64,000 nt of DNA from Gnetum montanum (GCA_015680685.1 MNCI01024020.1:187675-251674); one strand, 5' to 3'; shown: positions 36,901 to 50,400, numbered from the stretch's first letter. The notes: generated from the letters alone by a model not told the origin. Numbers and translations are program-made.

Positions 36901-37330
36901 AAACCAACTTGATATAGCTTTATGATCTCATCATGAATTGCCAAGGCCAAATCAAGTCTACTCTTACACACTTTCTACTTAACTAGTCTAATGTTAGGAT
37001 TGAGTATATTGTTGTGTTGGACTAGAAATGGATCTAAGCCTAGCATATCTTCATATGACCTACCAAAGACCTTAATGTTATCTTGTAGGACCTTGGTGAT
37101 GTCTTGAGCCTACTGAGGTTTCAATGAAGAACATAGTTTAAGGGTTTTCTCCTTACCACTATGTGTTGTGATAGGAACCTCAAATAAAGAGTCTTTAGTA
37201 ATGTTACCAACCTATAGGTCAAGGGTTTTAACTAGGTTTTTAGGCCACTCTAGAGGTTTTTCAATTGAGGTTATGTGGTTGACAAGACTCTCAAGCTAAG
37301 GATCTATATAATTCGGATCAATACATCATT
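33960..37330 (-). pseudogene. pol: Tat-type pol of element C: RT, RNase H, second RNase H, integrase (decayed)
   Basis: It is parallel to pol of element B throughout. RT keeps YIDD at 36527-36516. RNase H is the cleanest part (36141-35896): GKPFYIYLSISYMSIASLLY, VYYLSHALVAHET and KYCLALVFSLKKWKHYLF. The archaeal-type second RNase H is recognisable by IDDQVTID and NNIVEYEGLI (about 35700-35480). The integrase zinc-finger region lies at about 34900-34800 and the C-terminal part (about 34110-33970) reads EDDLVLKAIHVHVDKFSA. Stops are abundant and derive mostly from CAG, CAA, CGA and TGG. B lacks the last part, so C shows the complete integrase end. Confidence 0.8.
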
Positions 37331-37859
37331 CAACATCACACTAAGGCCCATTCAGGCTCAAAGGTAAGGTAATTTGCTTCCAAGTGTCCATAATTCAATC
37401 TTGCATATCAACCATAAGTACATTAATTAACACTTGGGTAAAAAAGAGCAAACAATGCTAAAATAATTTAGTAAACATGTAAACATATGCTATTCCAATG
37501 ACAATTATAAATGAAAACAAGGTCAACCAAGATTATGAGAGATAGATAATGACCAATGGGATTAAAATAAGGCCATATAAGGTTAATTAAGGATCATAAG
37601 AGAGAAAATAAGATGAACATGATAAAATGGGAAGTTATATGGAGGCTGTGTAAAGTCAATTGATGAGAAATAAGGTTAATAATGTAAAATAAGGCCAAAA
37701 ATCAGGTCAAATCTATGAGAATGAAATACATGTAGTAAAAATTGGCTGATACTAGTCAAGAAAGGTTATATTTTACTACTTTTAGGCCTTAGTGGCCATG
37801 GTGTGGAGCTACATTGTTGCCAAGAGAGTTTGGGCACATGAGGGGATCATTCTAGAGCA
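37331..37859 (-). other. Spacer between palindrome array and RT in element C
   Basis: Purine-rich on the plus strand (T-rich in sense), with repeated AAGGCCATATAAGG-like phrases matching the spacer 8561-9203 of element B. In Ogre-type elements a spliced intron ends here; I see no single convincing acceptor. Confidence 0.4.
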
Positions 37860-40800
37860 GTTTTGAAGCAAAAAATGGCACTTTTGTCATGAGTATGCTG
37901 GGCCCTACTAGGGACTATGTAGGCCTAGTATAGTCTTAATTTCTTCTAGTTTAGTTGGCCTTCAGTGCCACTTTCCAAGACTTGGTATGGTCATTTTTGG
38001 ACTTTCAATGGCCTAGAAAGCTAGCACAAGTGTTAGGTATTGAAGATTACTAGGCCCTAACGTAACCACAAGGGGATGAATGAGTTTATGAGATCTCTAG
38101 GGCTAAAGCAAGGTGAAATACACAATTGGGAGTCATGGGATTAAGGTTTTAGTCATTCTAGATCAATTTTGAACCATTTTTAGCTACTTACTATTAGTCT
38201 TCATTGCTACATTTTTCCTTCCAAGTGGAACTACATTGGCTTGACATAGTCCTTGGTTTTCTCAACATAGTCTCACATGAAAAATGGATTTTTGGTTAGT
38301 TTCAAGACTTGATTGACCTTTCAAATGGGCTTCTAGGGTCATTGGTATTGTCAGCTAGGGTTTTGATGCAAAAATTAATAGTTTTCATACTTATTTGAGC
38401 CATGGATGACTAGATATCATGGGAGTACATTAGACATGTAGTTCCCAGGCTAGTTAAGGATTATAGATGAGAAAATGTTGAAAAGGAATGAATTTTAACT
38501 TATTGCCCAAGGTTCCATGATTTTGGTAGGTTCTAGTAGGGTTTTGGGGTCCTTTCAGAAGTTGATTTGGGCAATTCTTGAGCTATTTTGGCCATTTCCA
38601 AGTGGACTATACTAGGCTTGGAAAGGGACTATGCTAGCCCAATGTAGTCTCAATCCTCCCTTTAGCATAGTAACATTTAGAAGGTTGAACAACTAGGTTT
38701 CATTACTAAATTTGACTCCAGTGGACCCCAGGACTCCTAGAAGTAATTTTATCAATTTTTGAGTAGGTTCATGGGGACTACGCTGGGTCTAAAGGGGGAC
38801 TACGCTAGGCCAGCATAGTCCATACTCATCTTTAGCATAGTCAAGTGTTGTAGGTTAGACATGATGAGAGAAGTTTGGCTCCATGGTTAGAAAGTCTTTG
38901 GTGAAGTGCTAGGCTTGACTAGAAGTGGATTTGATGTCTATTTAATCAACTTTGTGTAGTTTAATGGGGACTACATTGGAGATTGAGAGGAACTACGTTG
39001 GCCTACTATAGTTCCAATTCTTCCTCAATGTAGTCAATGTGTAAGGGTCCAAAATATTTGACTTAAATGCTGGGTTTTGTGGTTTCAATGTACCCTAGCA
39101 AGGTCCTAGAGTTGACAGAGGTGTTTTTTGGGTCATATTTGGCCTATTGTGGAATTTATGGTGGGGACTACATTGGGCTTTAGGTGGGACTACACTGGCC
39201 TAGCGTACTCCCATCTCCTTGTCAACCTAGTCTAGGTTTGAATGGTCAAACGTTGTTCCCATGATTGACGAAGGCTTCCAACAAGGATCTAGGGTTAACT
39301 AGTAGTAAACTTAGGTCATTTTGGAAACCTTTGAATCATTTTTAGGGGGACTACACCAAGCCTGGAGAGGGACTATGCTAGCCCATCATAGTTCCAACCT
39401 TGCCTTAGCTTAATCAAGGTGGTAATATCCAAAATTATGAAACAATAGTAGTTTTGAGGTCATACAAGTTTGGGAAGGATTCTAGGATATGTCAATAGTA
39501 GTTCTAGATCATTGGGGAAAATTTTTAAAACATTTTTAAGGGACTACATTGGCCTAGCATAGTACACTCATCCCTCTAGCATAGTCCTAGTTGGGATGCT
39601 AAAAAATGATGAAAAATGACATGATTAATCACCAAATAGGCTTGGACAAGGTTTTAGGATTGACCAAAGGTTGTTTTAGGTCATTTCTAACAATTTTTAG
39701 TCAATTTTTGGATGACTACACTGGCCCAAGATAGTCCCTAGTTCCATTCAGTGTAGTTAGAGTTCAAGTGAACAAAAGTGATAAAAAACTATAGGATTAG
39801 TGGTCCAAAAACCTTGGATGGAGTTTCAAGATTTTTTCATTGTTGATTTGCATAATTCTTGGTCAACTTTGTTAATTCTATGGGGACTATGCTAGGCTCA
39901 TGTTGGGACTACATTAGCCCATCATAGTGATCCTTTTCTTTCAGCATAGTCATGGTGAAAAGTATCAAAGTATGAGTAAAAAGTAGGCTTCATGTCCATA
40001 TAGGTCCAAACTAGGATTTTAGAAATTTTTAGGAATTCAAGTTTCATGGTTTTTCATATGTTAGTGGGACTACATTGGACCATGAGAAGGAACTATGTTG
40101 GACCATCATAGTCCTAGATCCCCATTTAGAGTAGGCTTACTTTTGGTATGAAAAATGATACAAATGAAGAGGTTTGATCTAGTTTGGTATTTGAGGAATC
40201 CCAACAGTTGAGTTGGAGTGCACATATGATGGTTTCCTTGGTTTTGAGTGGACTACACTGGGCAATCATTAGGACTATGTTGGCCTAGTGTAGTCCTTCC
40301 AATTCCTAGTATAGTGCCATGTGGGAAGTTAGTTTCATTGATTTTCTTAGGATTTTTGGACAATCAACAAGTAGTTTGTGGTTACCAAGGATCTTTGCAA
40401 GGTGTGTAGGCTCTAAAAGGTAGTTTTAGAGGTGTGTAAATGTGAGTATGATGTCTACTATCTTTGGAATCCTAGGACTATGCTGGCCTAGTGTACCCCT
40501 TGGTTCCCCCTAGTGAAGTCATGGGGAAAAAGGAAAAAGTATCACCATCTACTACAATTTTCCATGTATCAAGCTAATTGGAGGCTTAAATTAGGGTTTG
40601 GGGAAATAGTATATCAATTCGGGGTCCACTAAGGGTGGAATGAACTAGATGAGTTACTTGGGGTTGTAGGATGTAAGATTAAATGTTTGACTACATTGGG
40701 TAGTAGCTAGGACAATGCTGACCCAATGAAGTCCTCCACTTCTCTCAATGTAGTTAGTGAAGAAGCCTTATTTTTTTCACAATTGTAATGCTTTTAATTA

Positions 40801-41100
40801 AATTTCAATGCTATCAGGGATTCTAGCTAGGGTTTTTTGAGGTTAGATGATCAGTTTGGAGGCCTCTAGAAGTTGGATGGGATGTTGGGATTCCATGCTA
40901 TCATGGACTATGCTAGCCCAGCATAGTCCTTGGTTCGTTGTTAGTGTAGTCACAAGACCTCTCATGCTTGACCATATTCTAGGTTGTAGAGCATCTAATC
41001 TAGGTTCTAGAGAGATAGGATGAATGTTGTAGCTATTCTTATGATTTTAAATTGACTACTCTTAGTGTAGTCTAGTTGGGAGATTGAATACTCCCAATGT
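37860..41100. repeat. Array of about 185-bp units with ACTACGCTGG/CCAGCGTAGT palindromes (element C)
   Basis: About 16-17 degenerate units are recognisable by a core like GGACTACGCTAGGCCAGCATA then GTCC. Cores lie near 38250, 38620, 38790, 38970, 39180, 39365, 39545, 39715, 39890, 40075, 40260, 40480, 40700, 40900 and 41070, usually 170-220 bp apart. Many units carry two head-to-head arms plus a third AGCATAGTC arm about 30 bp on. CpG sites in the arms are mostly decayed to TG or CA. On the minus strand the spacers contain CAAAATGACC and ATCCTTGT-like phrases resembling the element B array. Confidence 0.8.
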
Positions 41101-41573
41101 AGTCATGGTTTTTATTGCCATTCTTGGGAAGGCCCAATGGGAGGAACTAGATATGTGGAAGGCAGCTATCCTGGTGGCTCAAGACTTATCGGTATACCTG
41201 GACCAAACCCAGCCAAAAATAGAAATTTTTTGAAAAAGCTTATAACAACCCCAACATAGTACTAGTTTCTATTTTTTGAAATTAAGTTAAGTGTAGTTCA
41301 AAAAAGGAAACTATGGTTTCCACTTGGGTTCTAGGTTTGGGTTGGCACTATATTAGAAAAACTTGGAAAAATCATTGTTACTTGTTTCACTTTTTGTCAT
41401 TGGGACTAAGTCAAAGAGCTCTACCTACATTGTTGTTGTCTACTACCCTACACAGTGTAGTAGCAACCATTAGTGGACTACTACCAACTTAGTCCATCCA
41501 TAGATGCCTTACTACAGCATAGACACTCCAAAAAGATAGATATTTTCTAAGTTTTCCACCCTCTTTTTACATC
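41101..41573 (+). other. Leader between array and antisense gene in element C
   Basis: A few more decayed arms (CTACACAGTGTAGTAG at about 41448-41463, CTACAGCATAG at about 41513) run up to the first ATG of the antisense gene. It may act as a promoter or 5' leader of that gene, which is an inference from position; no clear TATA box was identified. Confidence 0.4.
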
Positions 41574-44500
41574 ATGATGAAGAAAAATGCTCTTGTAAAG
41601 AACCCTATGTTGGAGGAGGTAGATGCCAATTCTGGAACCTTAGTATGCTTTCCATGGCCAAGGATTGAAGAATTTTCTACCACCATATTTCCCAAGTACA
41701 CCATTCTCACTAGTTTTCTATTCTATTTTGTATATTCCAATTTAGTTTCTACTTTGTTTCTCAAGTCTACACTTGTGTACTAGTTATCTTTTAATATTGC
41801 ATAAATCCTAACTCATATTTTGGCCATGTTTACATAGTTCTAAGGTTATCTGGTTGCTTCTGTTTTGGAAAATTGGATTTTTCAAAATGGGTTTGTTGTT
41901 TTGATGCTTTTTCCAATTTTACAAACATAGAGTAGTCTCTCTTGGATCTAGGACAAAGGACTAGCCAGAATTAAATTTGAAAAAAATACTAACCCCCCTT
42001 ATTTCAATGTATTTTTACTTGGATATAAGTTGGTTTGACCATTTTGGTTATGTTTCATGATTAGATCAAGTTAAGTTTTACAAGTTTTTGTGATTTTTTG
42101 GAACAAAAAGTAAGCAAACTTGTGTATTTTCCTCTAATAAATTGGCTGTATATTTTTGAAATATAATGTTATTAGTTTGTAGTTATACATTTAAGGCTTC
42201 AAATGGTTGTGTTTATGTTTGATTTGGAGTTGTAATGACCAAGTTATGGTCATTTCGGTTAGGTTGTGTAGTTATGGTTCTTTGCCATTTTTCAAATTTC
42301 ATGAAAGTTCATGATTTTTTTTTGGAAAACTAGAAATGGTCTTGAATTTTCTATGTCTATAAACATGTAGATCTCAATTTAAGCTTTTAAATTGTGGTGA
42401 AATCACTCTATTTGGAGCTCAAACAAAGTTTTGATGAATTTCTTGCCAAACCTATGCAAAAGGGAGTTCATGTTGATGGCTACAATGAGGTTACTCTGGT
42501 AATTTCTTTTGAAAACTTGGTTAGGATTTTTAATGATTTCTTATTGAGAAGGTATAGTTCATTATTTTATTAATCCAATGGTTATTGAATCATCAAATTT
42601 TGCGAACTGGTTAATTAGTCATGGTTGTTTCCATTTACTCATGCAAAATCATGGTTAGATGGCTATGACACATTTACCCCTGTGATGATGGGTAATGTTG
42701 AGGTTGTGAAAAATTTTTCTATCAAAGTCCCATAATATTGGGGATAGTTTGGGATGTTGGAAATGAGTTGAAGTTTTTGGGATTAAAAAAAAATTTCATG
42801 CTTTTTCTTAGTGTTTTCCTATTGCCGTTTTGTTGGTAAGTGTAAATTTTTCGGTTGTAGACTTAGATCATGTATTTTATTTTACCAAGTGTTGTTTTTT
42901 TATGTTGTATGGTTGAAATATTATTCTATTTGATGTTTAAGGTTTAAATTATCATTTTTTATTTAAGTGTTGTTTACTATGTTTAACAGTTATAAGGCTT
43001 TATTTTTAAGTTTGCATGGTTATAATCATTGTGATTGGATGCTACAAGGCCTTCTTGAAGCCTGTATTGGTGGTAATAGAGATGGTGGGATTACTATGCT
43101 ACATCCACCTCCCTGGGCCTAACTCTCAAGCTCCAAATATTAAGTGGGACCGTAGTGGAATATGGTTTAGGCTAGGGGCTAAAGACTTCCTTTCATACCT
43201 CCTACATAACTTCAGTGTGATGGTCTCATCACACTTAACAATTGAAGTTGCAATGGTGATCCTAGAGACCATACTGCCTAGATTATCTAGCCTCATTATC
43301 AAGTTCTTGATGGATGAACCTAACACCCATACAAAGGAAGTAAAAAATGATGGCACTACCACTGTGGGCTCTTGCAAATTATCAACAATTTGGGAGATGC
43401 CCAAATTTAACCAATATAATCTAGACAACACTTTAATTGTTGGCCATCGTGGGCACACATTTTTCCAAAATCCTCTAGGAACCATTTATCACATAGAAGG
43501 GTAAGTAAAGCTGTCTTTGGTTTATGGTATTTTTTATTATTTTATAGTTGTATACTTAGGTTGTGAAAATTTTTTATTGTTTCACTTGCCTATAGGTTTA
43601 GGATGGATGAGTAGGGTTTAATTAGACATGAAAACCTCTTGCTACTAGCCCACATAGCTTTGGCGGTGTTTTTTAAAAGCCCAAATATAAGGCCTGTAGT
43701 GTTGGAATAGATAGATGATGATCTTGAAGAAAGCATTGGGCATCACACTAAGGCTTATACGAAATGCCTAAGGAATGGAACAATGGATAGTTGATGGTCT
43801 AACCCATCCCTTGATGACTTTGAAATCAACCAATCCCCTAGGGCTCCTGAGATACTTCATCGAATAGGTGAAGTGAGTGTTTTTACTTTGTTGATTTTAG
43901 GTTATTCACATGCTACTATTTTTCTAGTTATTTTGGTTTTGGTTATTTAAGTAGTTATTTTCAAATTTTGTTTTAACTTAGTTATATTTTTTTTGTAATT
44001 TGCCTTACATGATGAACCTACACTAAGGCTAACATTCTATCCTTTGTTATGTTGTAAAGGTCATTCCCTCAGTTGAAGTTATAGTTGTTGCTTTAGGGCA
44101 TGCTGAGAAGACTCTAATTCTTAAGTTTGGTGAGCTAGAAGCCTCACAAGACTAGCTATCAGACCATGCTACTAATGTTATACATGCAAGGGTTATTCAT
44201 GCAAGCCCATTTGACCTCTTCATGGCCCCATGCTCGATTGTTTCCACTATAGATATGTTGAACATCATTGACTCCTTTAGCCAAGGAGTTAAGAAGTTCA
44301 TCACCTAGGTTCATGGTGTGAACATTATTTTGGAGGTTAGTGCATCCACCTTTAGTGACCTCTTCAGTGTTCCAAACAATGGCACACATGTTATTGCCAA
44401 AGTAGGCAAGGAGGTAGATCACTGAGAGGAAGTAGAAGAGTTGCTACACACTCATCATGGTAGCAAGGGATACCCTCTAAAATAGATGAAGTCACCATTT

Positions 44501-46850
44501 ATTAGAGAAAAATATCCCTTGTTTTGATCTTGGGTGTTTCCTAAACTATTATTTTAGGAGAAGGTCTTATGTGTGGAAAAAGCTTGGGCCATGAAGCAAG
44601 TACTTAGTTTAACTAGGCTACACACTTGGTTTCTAGGCTTTAAAGTGAAGTTCAAAAGCTTTGCAACAATCTCATTACAAAGTGCCATGTACACTTTTCA
44701 CTTTTCACAACTTATGAAGGTTTGTGAAGTTCCTGGTAGTGAGGAAGGATGGATGGTGGGTTATCCAAGATCCATCCTAGCTTACCAAACCTTGGGTCAA
44801 GCTTCTTGCTTTAACTACATAGGCCTAGGACCTACCAAAAGTTGTAGGTGAGATACTATCCATTACTACCAATGATATTACTAGTAGGCATCGTGTATCC
44901 CCTAATAGCATGAGGGCTAAACCTTTCATAATACCAAATAGCACCAAAAGGCTCCTAAGCTATGCAAAGAGGCTAAGGGGATAGCTAGGATCAAGCTTAA
45001 GAGGCCTTTGGCTAATGAATCTGCACCAGTGACTATGGAGCCTATGAAGAAGAAGATGTTGAGAATTAAACTTAGAGATGTATGTCATGAAGCTAGAGGT
45101 ATGTCATAAATTTTAAATTAGTTACATATTCTCTTTTAGACAAAACATGCTAAGTAGTTCTATATTCTTACAATCAATGTTCTTGTAGATAAGCAACAGG
45201 AATGGAAAGCTGGGGCTGTGGGAGTAGCAATTGAGGGAAAGTGAAGGCATCAAGAGGAGGAGGAACTACAATGCCAAGAAGAGGAGATATTAAGACATTA
45301 TGATGATGATGTAATGTAGTACAAAGGCCTACTTCCTCTTCCTTCTATTAGCCACTTTGACACCATGCTAGAGGATCTCTAAATGAGTGAACCTCCTATT
45401 ATTACATCAGAGGATCTTTTAGATACTTATAATTTTTAGTTCCAAGTGTTGTACATGTTATGTTTCATTGATTACTATTTAGTAATAACCATGATTATTT
45501 GATTTTTTGCTATGCTTGTTGTAGATTAAGAGCCAAAGGAAGAAGCATCCACTTCTACCTTCTGTATGCAACCATGGGTGGAAATTCCGAATAAACTTGA
45601 ATTCATATGGGATGTAGCTAAAGATATGATCAGTTGGCTGTAGTAGATAGCTCATGAGATTAGTAAGAGATTTAACTTTTTTTTCCTTTATTATTATTTA
45701 TTTTATGTTTTTTGTTTTTTGTATTTTCATTTTATTTATTTTCAGTTTCCATGATTTTGTAGTTTTTGTTGCTAAGTGTTTCTATTTGTTGGACATTATT
45801 TTATGTTGGTTACAATGCCTAAATTGAGATGGGATCCTAGCAAGCTAATGAAGGTGAATGCACTTTCTCTATTCCCTACTAATTTGGAGAATGTCCCACA
45901 TGGGCTATATGAGGGTGCCACTAGATGTGCACTCTCATGTGCTAACTCCTTGTGGGAATGCAGACGCTTTAATGAGTTCCTCTGGGAACAAGTTGTAGCA
46001 TTGAAGGAGGAGAATCAAAAGCTAAAAGAGGAGGTAACAGACCTCAAGGACTTCATAGAAGCCCAAGTGAACAAATAGAGACTCCTTGCACATCAAAGAG
46101 ATAGCTTGGGCTCATTATTGGAGTGCAATTCAAGGTAAGGTTGTCCTTGCTAAATAGGTAGTGGAGCAAAAGCTCCAAGTTTGATCTCATCAACCATAAG
46201 GATGGTGAATGGAGAGATTACTATGGCTTGGTCCTTAAGTGGTGTCGTACATAGAAGGACAAAAAATAGATATACAAAGCTAAAGAGGATGCCTACCTTA
46301 ACTAGCTAAAGGATGAATCCACATAGTGATGATAACTTGAATTGTTCATGATGGACATCAATGTGGGGAAGGTCTATAAGATGTTTGCTAAAAATGTGGT
46401 TGTAGATAATTCCAGTACTCATCAGGCCAATATTGCATTAGGGTAAACATCCACTGCCACATTCTTGCATGAGCCCAATACATGGAGTGGCATTTATAGG
46501 ACTAATATCCTAATGGGTATTGATCTTGGGGACATGGACTAGGCCCACATGTTTGAAGACCAAATCCTCCACCATATAGAGGTTGGCCTTGAATACTTCC
46601 CCAAAGGGCATGTGGCTTGGAACTATCTTAGGTTTTCTTATCTTTTGTTTTGATTTTGTTTAAGTTATTTATTTTGTCATTATGTGCATTGATTAGTAAC
46701 AAGTTTTGTGTTATCATGTTATAGGCACTAGAAGACATTAGTGGCCATAGTGATAAGAGTAACCAAATGCTCCTTAGTTTCCTTAGTTGCCTTATAGTTT
46801 TTAGTTGTTTTGATTTGATGTTGATGGTGATGTATGACTAGCATTAGCCA
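41574..46850 (+). pseudogene. Antisense multi-exon gene in element C (unrecognised family)
   Basis: On the strand opposite to pol, a coding sequence with spliceosomal introns. Putative first exon at 41574 (MMKKNALVKNP..LEE) with donor near 41619, then a long leader intron. Exon about 43049-43500 is the longest open frame in the window; then intron 43501-43595 (GTAAGT...CTATAG), exon 43596-43872, intron 43873-44059 (GTGAGT...AAAG), and a long exon 44060-45098. Intron 45099-45188 (GTATGT...TTGTAG) and exons from 45189, 45525, about 45777 and 46725 follow. The frame continues in phase across the introns 43501-43595, 43873-44059 and 45099-45188. Notable parts: a hydrophobic VGLLCYI block; FDLFMAP...DMLNIIDSF; LHTWFLGFKVKFKSFATISL; a lysine-rich stretch (about 45010-45090); an acidic exon; and a C-terminal coiled coil (WEQVVALKEENQKLKEEV, about 45990-46050). 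A further coding block (46162-46640) has stops at former CAG/CAA codons. A diverged copy lies in element B. Function unknown. Confidence 0.65.
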
Positions 46851-47499
46851 AAAAAACTTATTTTTTGGATGATTTATTTGGATATGGTTATGATATTATG
46901 AACATTTTAACTTTAACTTTAATTTTAAATTTTAAGTTTTAAATTTTAAATTTGGTTATGAAATTATAGCATTATGGTTTTGTTTATGTGATCATTATAT
47001 GTTGTAATCTATGTTTTGGCTATGTTGGCTATACTTGGTTATCATGTGATAAAAGGTTAAAATAGCTATGTAATAAGGTTGTAAACTAAAGTGAAATTAG
47101 GGGATAAGGTTGCTTGCCAATTTTAGGCCATGGTAGACCATGAAGTATTTTCCAGTTTAAGGCCATGACAGGCCATTGTGATACATAAAAGAGAACAATT
47201 TATTTTTTGGATATTTTATGTTTTATGAATTTTTATGGATTTTTTAGTTTTAGAATTTTTATGATGCTTTTGGCTTTTTTTGAGCAAAAAGAGAAAGGCC
47301 TCAAAAGTAAAAGAATGTAAAGTGAATGTAAACTTTAAGCTATAGGTAAATAAAGAATTCAACATAAAAGGAAAACAAGGTCATAAATACAAAAGTGAGT
47401 AAACTAGGCTATTGGGTTATGAGTACATATGATTATAAGGTTGTAACCACATAGGATGTAGGAAGGATTAAGAGCGTATATCATTTGTGCAAGTGTTTC
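46851..47499 (-). other. Spacer between protease and antisense gene in element C
   Basis: A/T-rich. Two sense (minus-strand) copies of the CATGGCCTTAAACTGG family motif lie at about 47110-47180, right after the protease end in element sense. No coding seen. Confidence 0.45.
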
Positions 47500-50400
47500 C
47501 TAATATTGGAGAGATTGGGAAACACATATGGTCTATTTTATGCTAGTGCACACTCTCCATCTCCTTCACTAAAAAGGTTGAAGAGGAGCTCTCCCCATGT
47601 CTCATCAATGGGTTCCTTGTTGTTCATTTTGGCCTCTTTGGCTCCATTGACATCATTAACTTTATGGCCAATGATAGGAGTTTCTTCTTGAAATTCTATT
47701 TTATACCCTTGCTCTACATAAATGTTGTTAATAGCTAAGGGGACTATGCTTTTTCCATGAATAACTATTTCACCTCTCTTGTAAGGTAGGTGAATTTATT
47801 AGTGAATGGATAAGAACATAACTTGCAATTGGGCTACCCAAGATCTTCCCAGGATGAGGTTTAATCCTAGTGCCTTTTCGACCACTAGGAAATCTACCAT
47901 TGCAAGGAATTTCTACCCTACCACAAAGTCTAGAGAAATGAAACCCTTGATTGCAACGCATGATCCATTAAAGGATTTAAGGGCTAAGATCATTGTGCAT
48001 TGCATTTTCTCCATTAGGCCTAACCATTCAACAATGGTATAGGATATGACATTGGTTATCACCCCATCATCTATGTGCACCCTATGTACTTTATACTACC
48101 CAACTCATATGGTTGTAAAGAGAGGTGCCCTAGTTACTTCACTATTTTGGAGTTTTGTCTTGACTTCACTGTTACAAGACACTAGTGATGTTGACTTCAA
48201 TTTCTTGGGTGAAGAGGGTACCATGACTACATCGATATACTCTTGATTAGCATAGATGTACTTGCTAATAGGAATGGAGGTCAACATCTCCACCAATGTC
48301 TTGCAGTAGACATCAAAAGATATGACTAGGTCATAAAAGCTTAAGGTTGTGTTCTTTTGTTTGAGCAATTGCTTAACTTGTTCCATCACATTAATGAATT
48401 ATTTGTTGTTAGTTATTGATTTTTGGTTTTTGACTTCCTCCATGCATCCAAAAATATGAACTTTGTGCTTGGGTTGTTGTTGTGGCCTAGCTTCTCTCTT
48501 TTCTTCTTTGGGTTTTGGTTCTTCTTGTGGTTTATTTGTTGAAGCAACCTAGGTTGTAGAAGTCATGGGAATAGCTGAAATGGGAGTGGGCTTTGGAAGG
48601 CTCACTTATTTCCTTGACTTGGTCTACTTATCACTATTATTTTTGGCTTTTTGTATAGCCTTATTTTGTTGTTTTGTTGGGGATTTCTTATTATTCCTAG
48701 TTGGTTGTGAGGAAGAAGGAATTGCATTGGCCACCACAGGAGGTTGTTATTTCATTATTGGGGTCAACTGGGTTGTAGTAAGCTAGGGAACCCTAATCAC
48801 AAAGGGCTTTTTGAATGATGTTGGTGATGGTGCCCTTACAATAAAGGGGGACCTTAAGCTAGTAGAAGATGAAAGGCCCCTTTCCTTGCAAGGAGGCACC
48901 CTAATCATAAATAGTTCCCTCATAGGCCTTTGGTTGTTATGAACATTGAATTCTACTATGGTGAAAGGGCTATTATTAATGTTCATGAGGTCTTTTTACA
49001 TGTGAATTTATTGATTCTAAGGCCTAACAGGATTGGATGTGTCCAATACTAGTTCATCCCTATCAATCATTTTTTACATGTCATCTTTAAGTGCAAGGAG
49101 AAAATTAATATCATGACTTGACAACTAATGATAGTGATAGGAGCAATCAAGCTTAAAGTATTTGGGTACTAGAGGATCATCCTTAGTTGCCCGAGCAAGG
49201 TCCTTCACTATTTCACATAACCTTTCATGCCTCTTGTAGGTGATCTTATACATCTGCTTATATTGAACTCTATCACTTTTTAATAGTTGGTCCAAAAGAT
49301 CTGATAGCTTGATGGGTAATTAGGTATAGTTGGATTGGTCTTTCCATGCAAAATTAGTCCCAGAGAAAATTGATGTAGTGGCCCCAGAGGTTGATGGTTG
49401 GCTATTGTTGCTAGTCATAGGGGCCTTAGGTTGGTTATTCTTGAGCCATTTTTTTTGGTTTACTTTCCTTGGTTACAGTTGCTATGGACATGTTATGTTG
49501 CCTACCCTTTTCCTAGTCTTTATGTGCACGTTAGTTCTTATACACCACGTAGGTAGGATTGTGGCTAGCTTTTGTGAAATCTTCTATATTTTTAGACTAG
49601 GAAAAGGTTTACTAAGAGACAATGGATCTAGGTAGTATAATTTTAACTTTATAAAGTTGTTAACTACCCCCTTAAAGATAGCTAACATATGTGTTTTAGC
49701 TATTGGCTCTAGTATCTTAGTAACCAAGGTGTTCCATTATTGGATGAACGTTTTCATGGGCTTAAGGGGTTCTTGCTTGACCTTCATTAGTTGGCCAACA
49801 TGATATCAAGTTTTAAGTTATACTTGAAATGGTTAACACACTATGAAATTAGTTCATCCAAAGAGGATATGGATCCTCTTGGTAAGACACAATACCAATC
49901 AAGTGTTTTTCCAACTAAGGATATAGGAAATATTTTAATGATTGTATGTGGCCAAGCCTACAAAAGTAAGCATTTGAAGAAAAAGGTAATCAAATGTGCA
50001 TTTGGATCAACTTCACCATTGTATTTTGGTGATTATGGCACAGGGACACCAGAAGGAAAAAGTTAGTAGTGGGAAGATGGGGCTTATGGGGTCATCTTGA
50101 TGTAACCATAGCCTTTATGGTTTGGGACATTGAGAGTTTAAGTTTCCTTAACTCTTCAATCAAGTCCTAGATCATTTGGAAAGCTTGATCAAGGCCTTAA
50201 GCTACCCTTGTTAGTTGTGGGTTTTGGACAAGGGGCTAAGGCATAAGCTATGAGGATTGTGGTCTAGCTATTGGTTGGAGAACCAAAGGGAAAGGTTGAG
50301 TTACCACAATGCCTTGTGGGTTAAACAAAGAGAATGATGTTTGTATCAATATTTATGGTAGAAATGGAATGAAAGGGGTATGTGACCCATGGGTTGCTTG

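Noticed and set aside
43126-43485. 119-codon minus-strand open frame
   Set aside because: Exact shadow of the plus-strand exon 43049-43500, which has the matching copy in element B and flanking splice sites.
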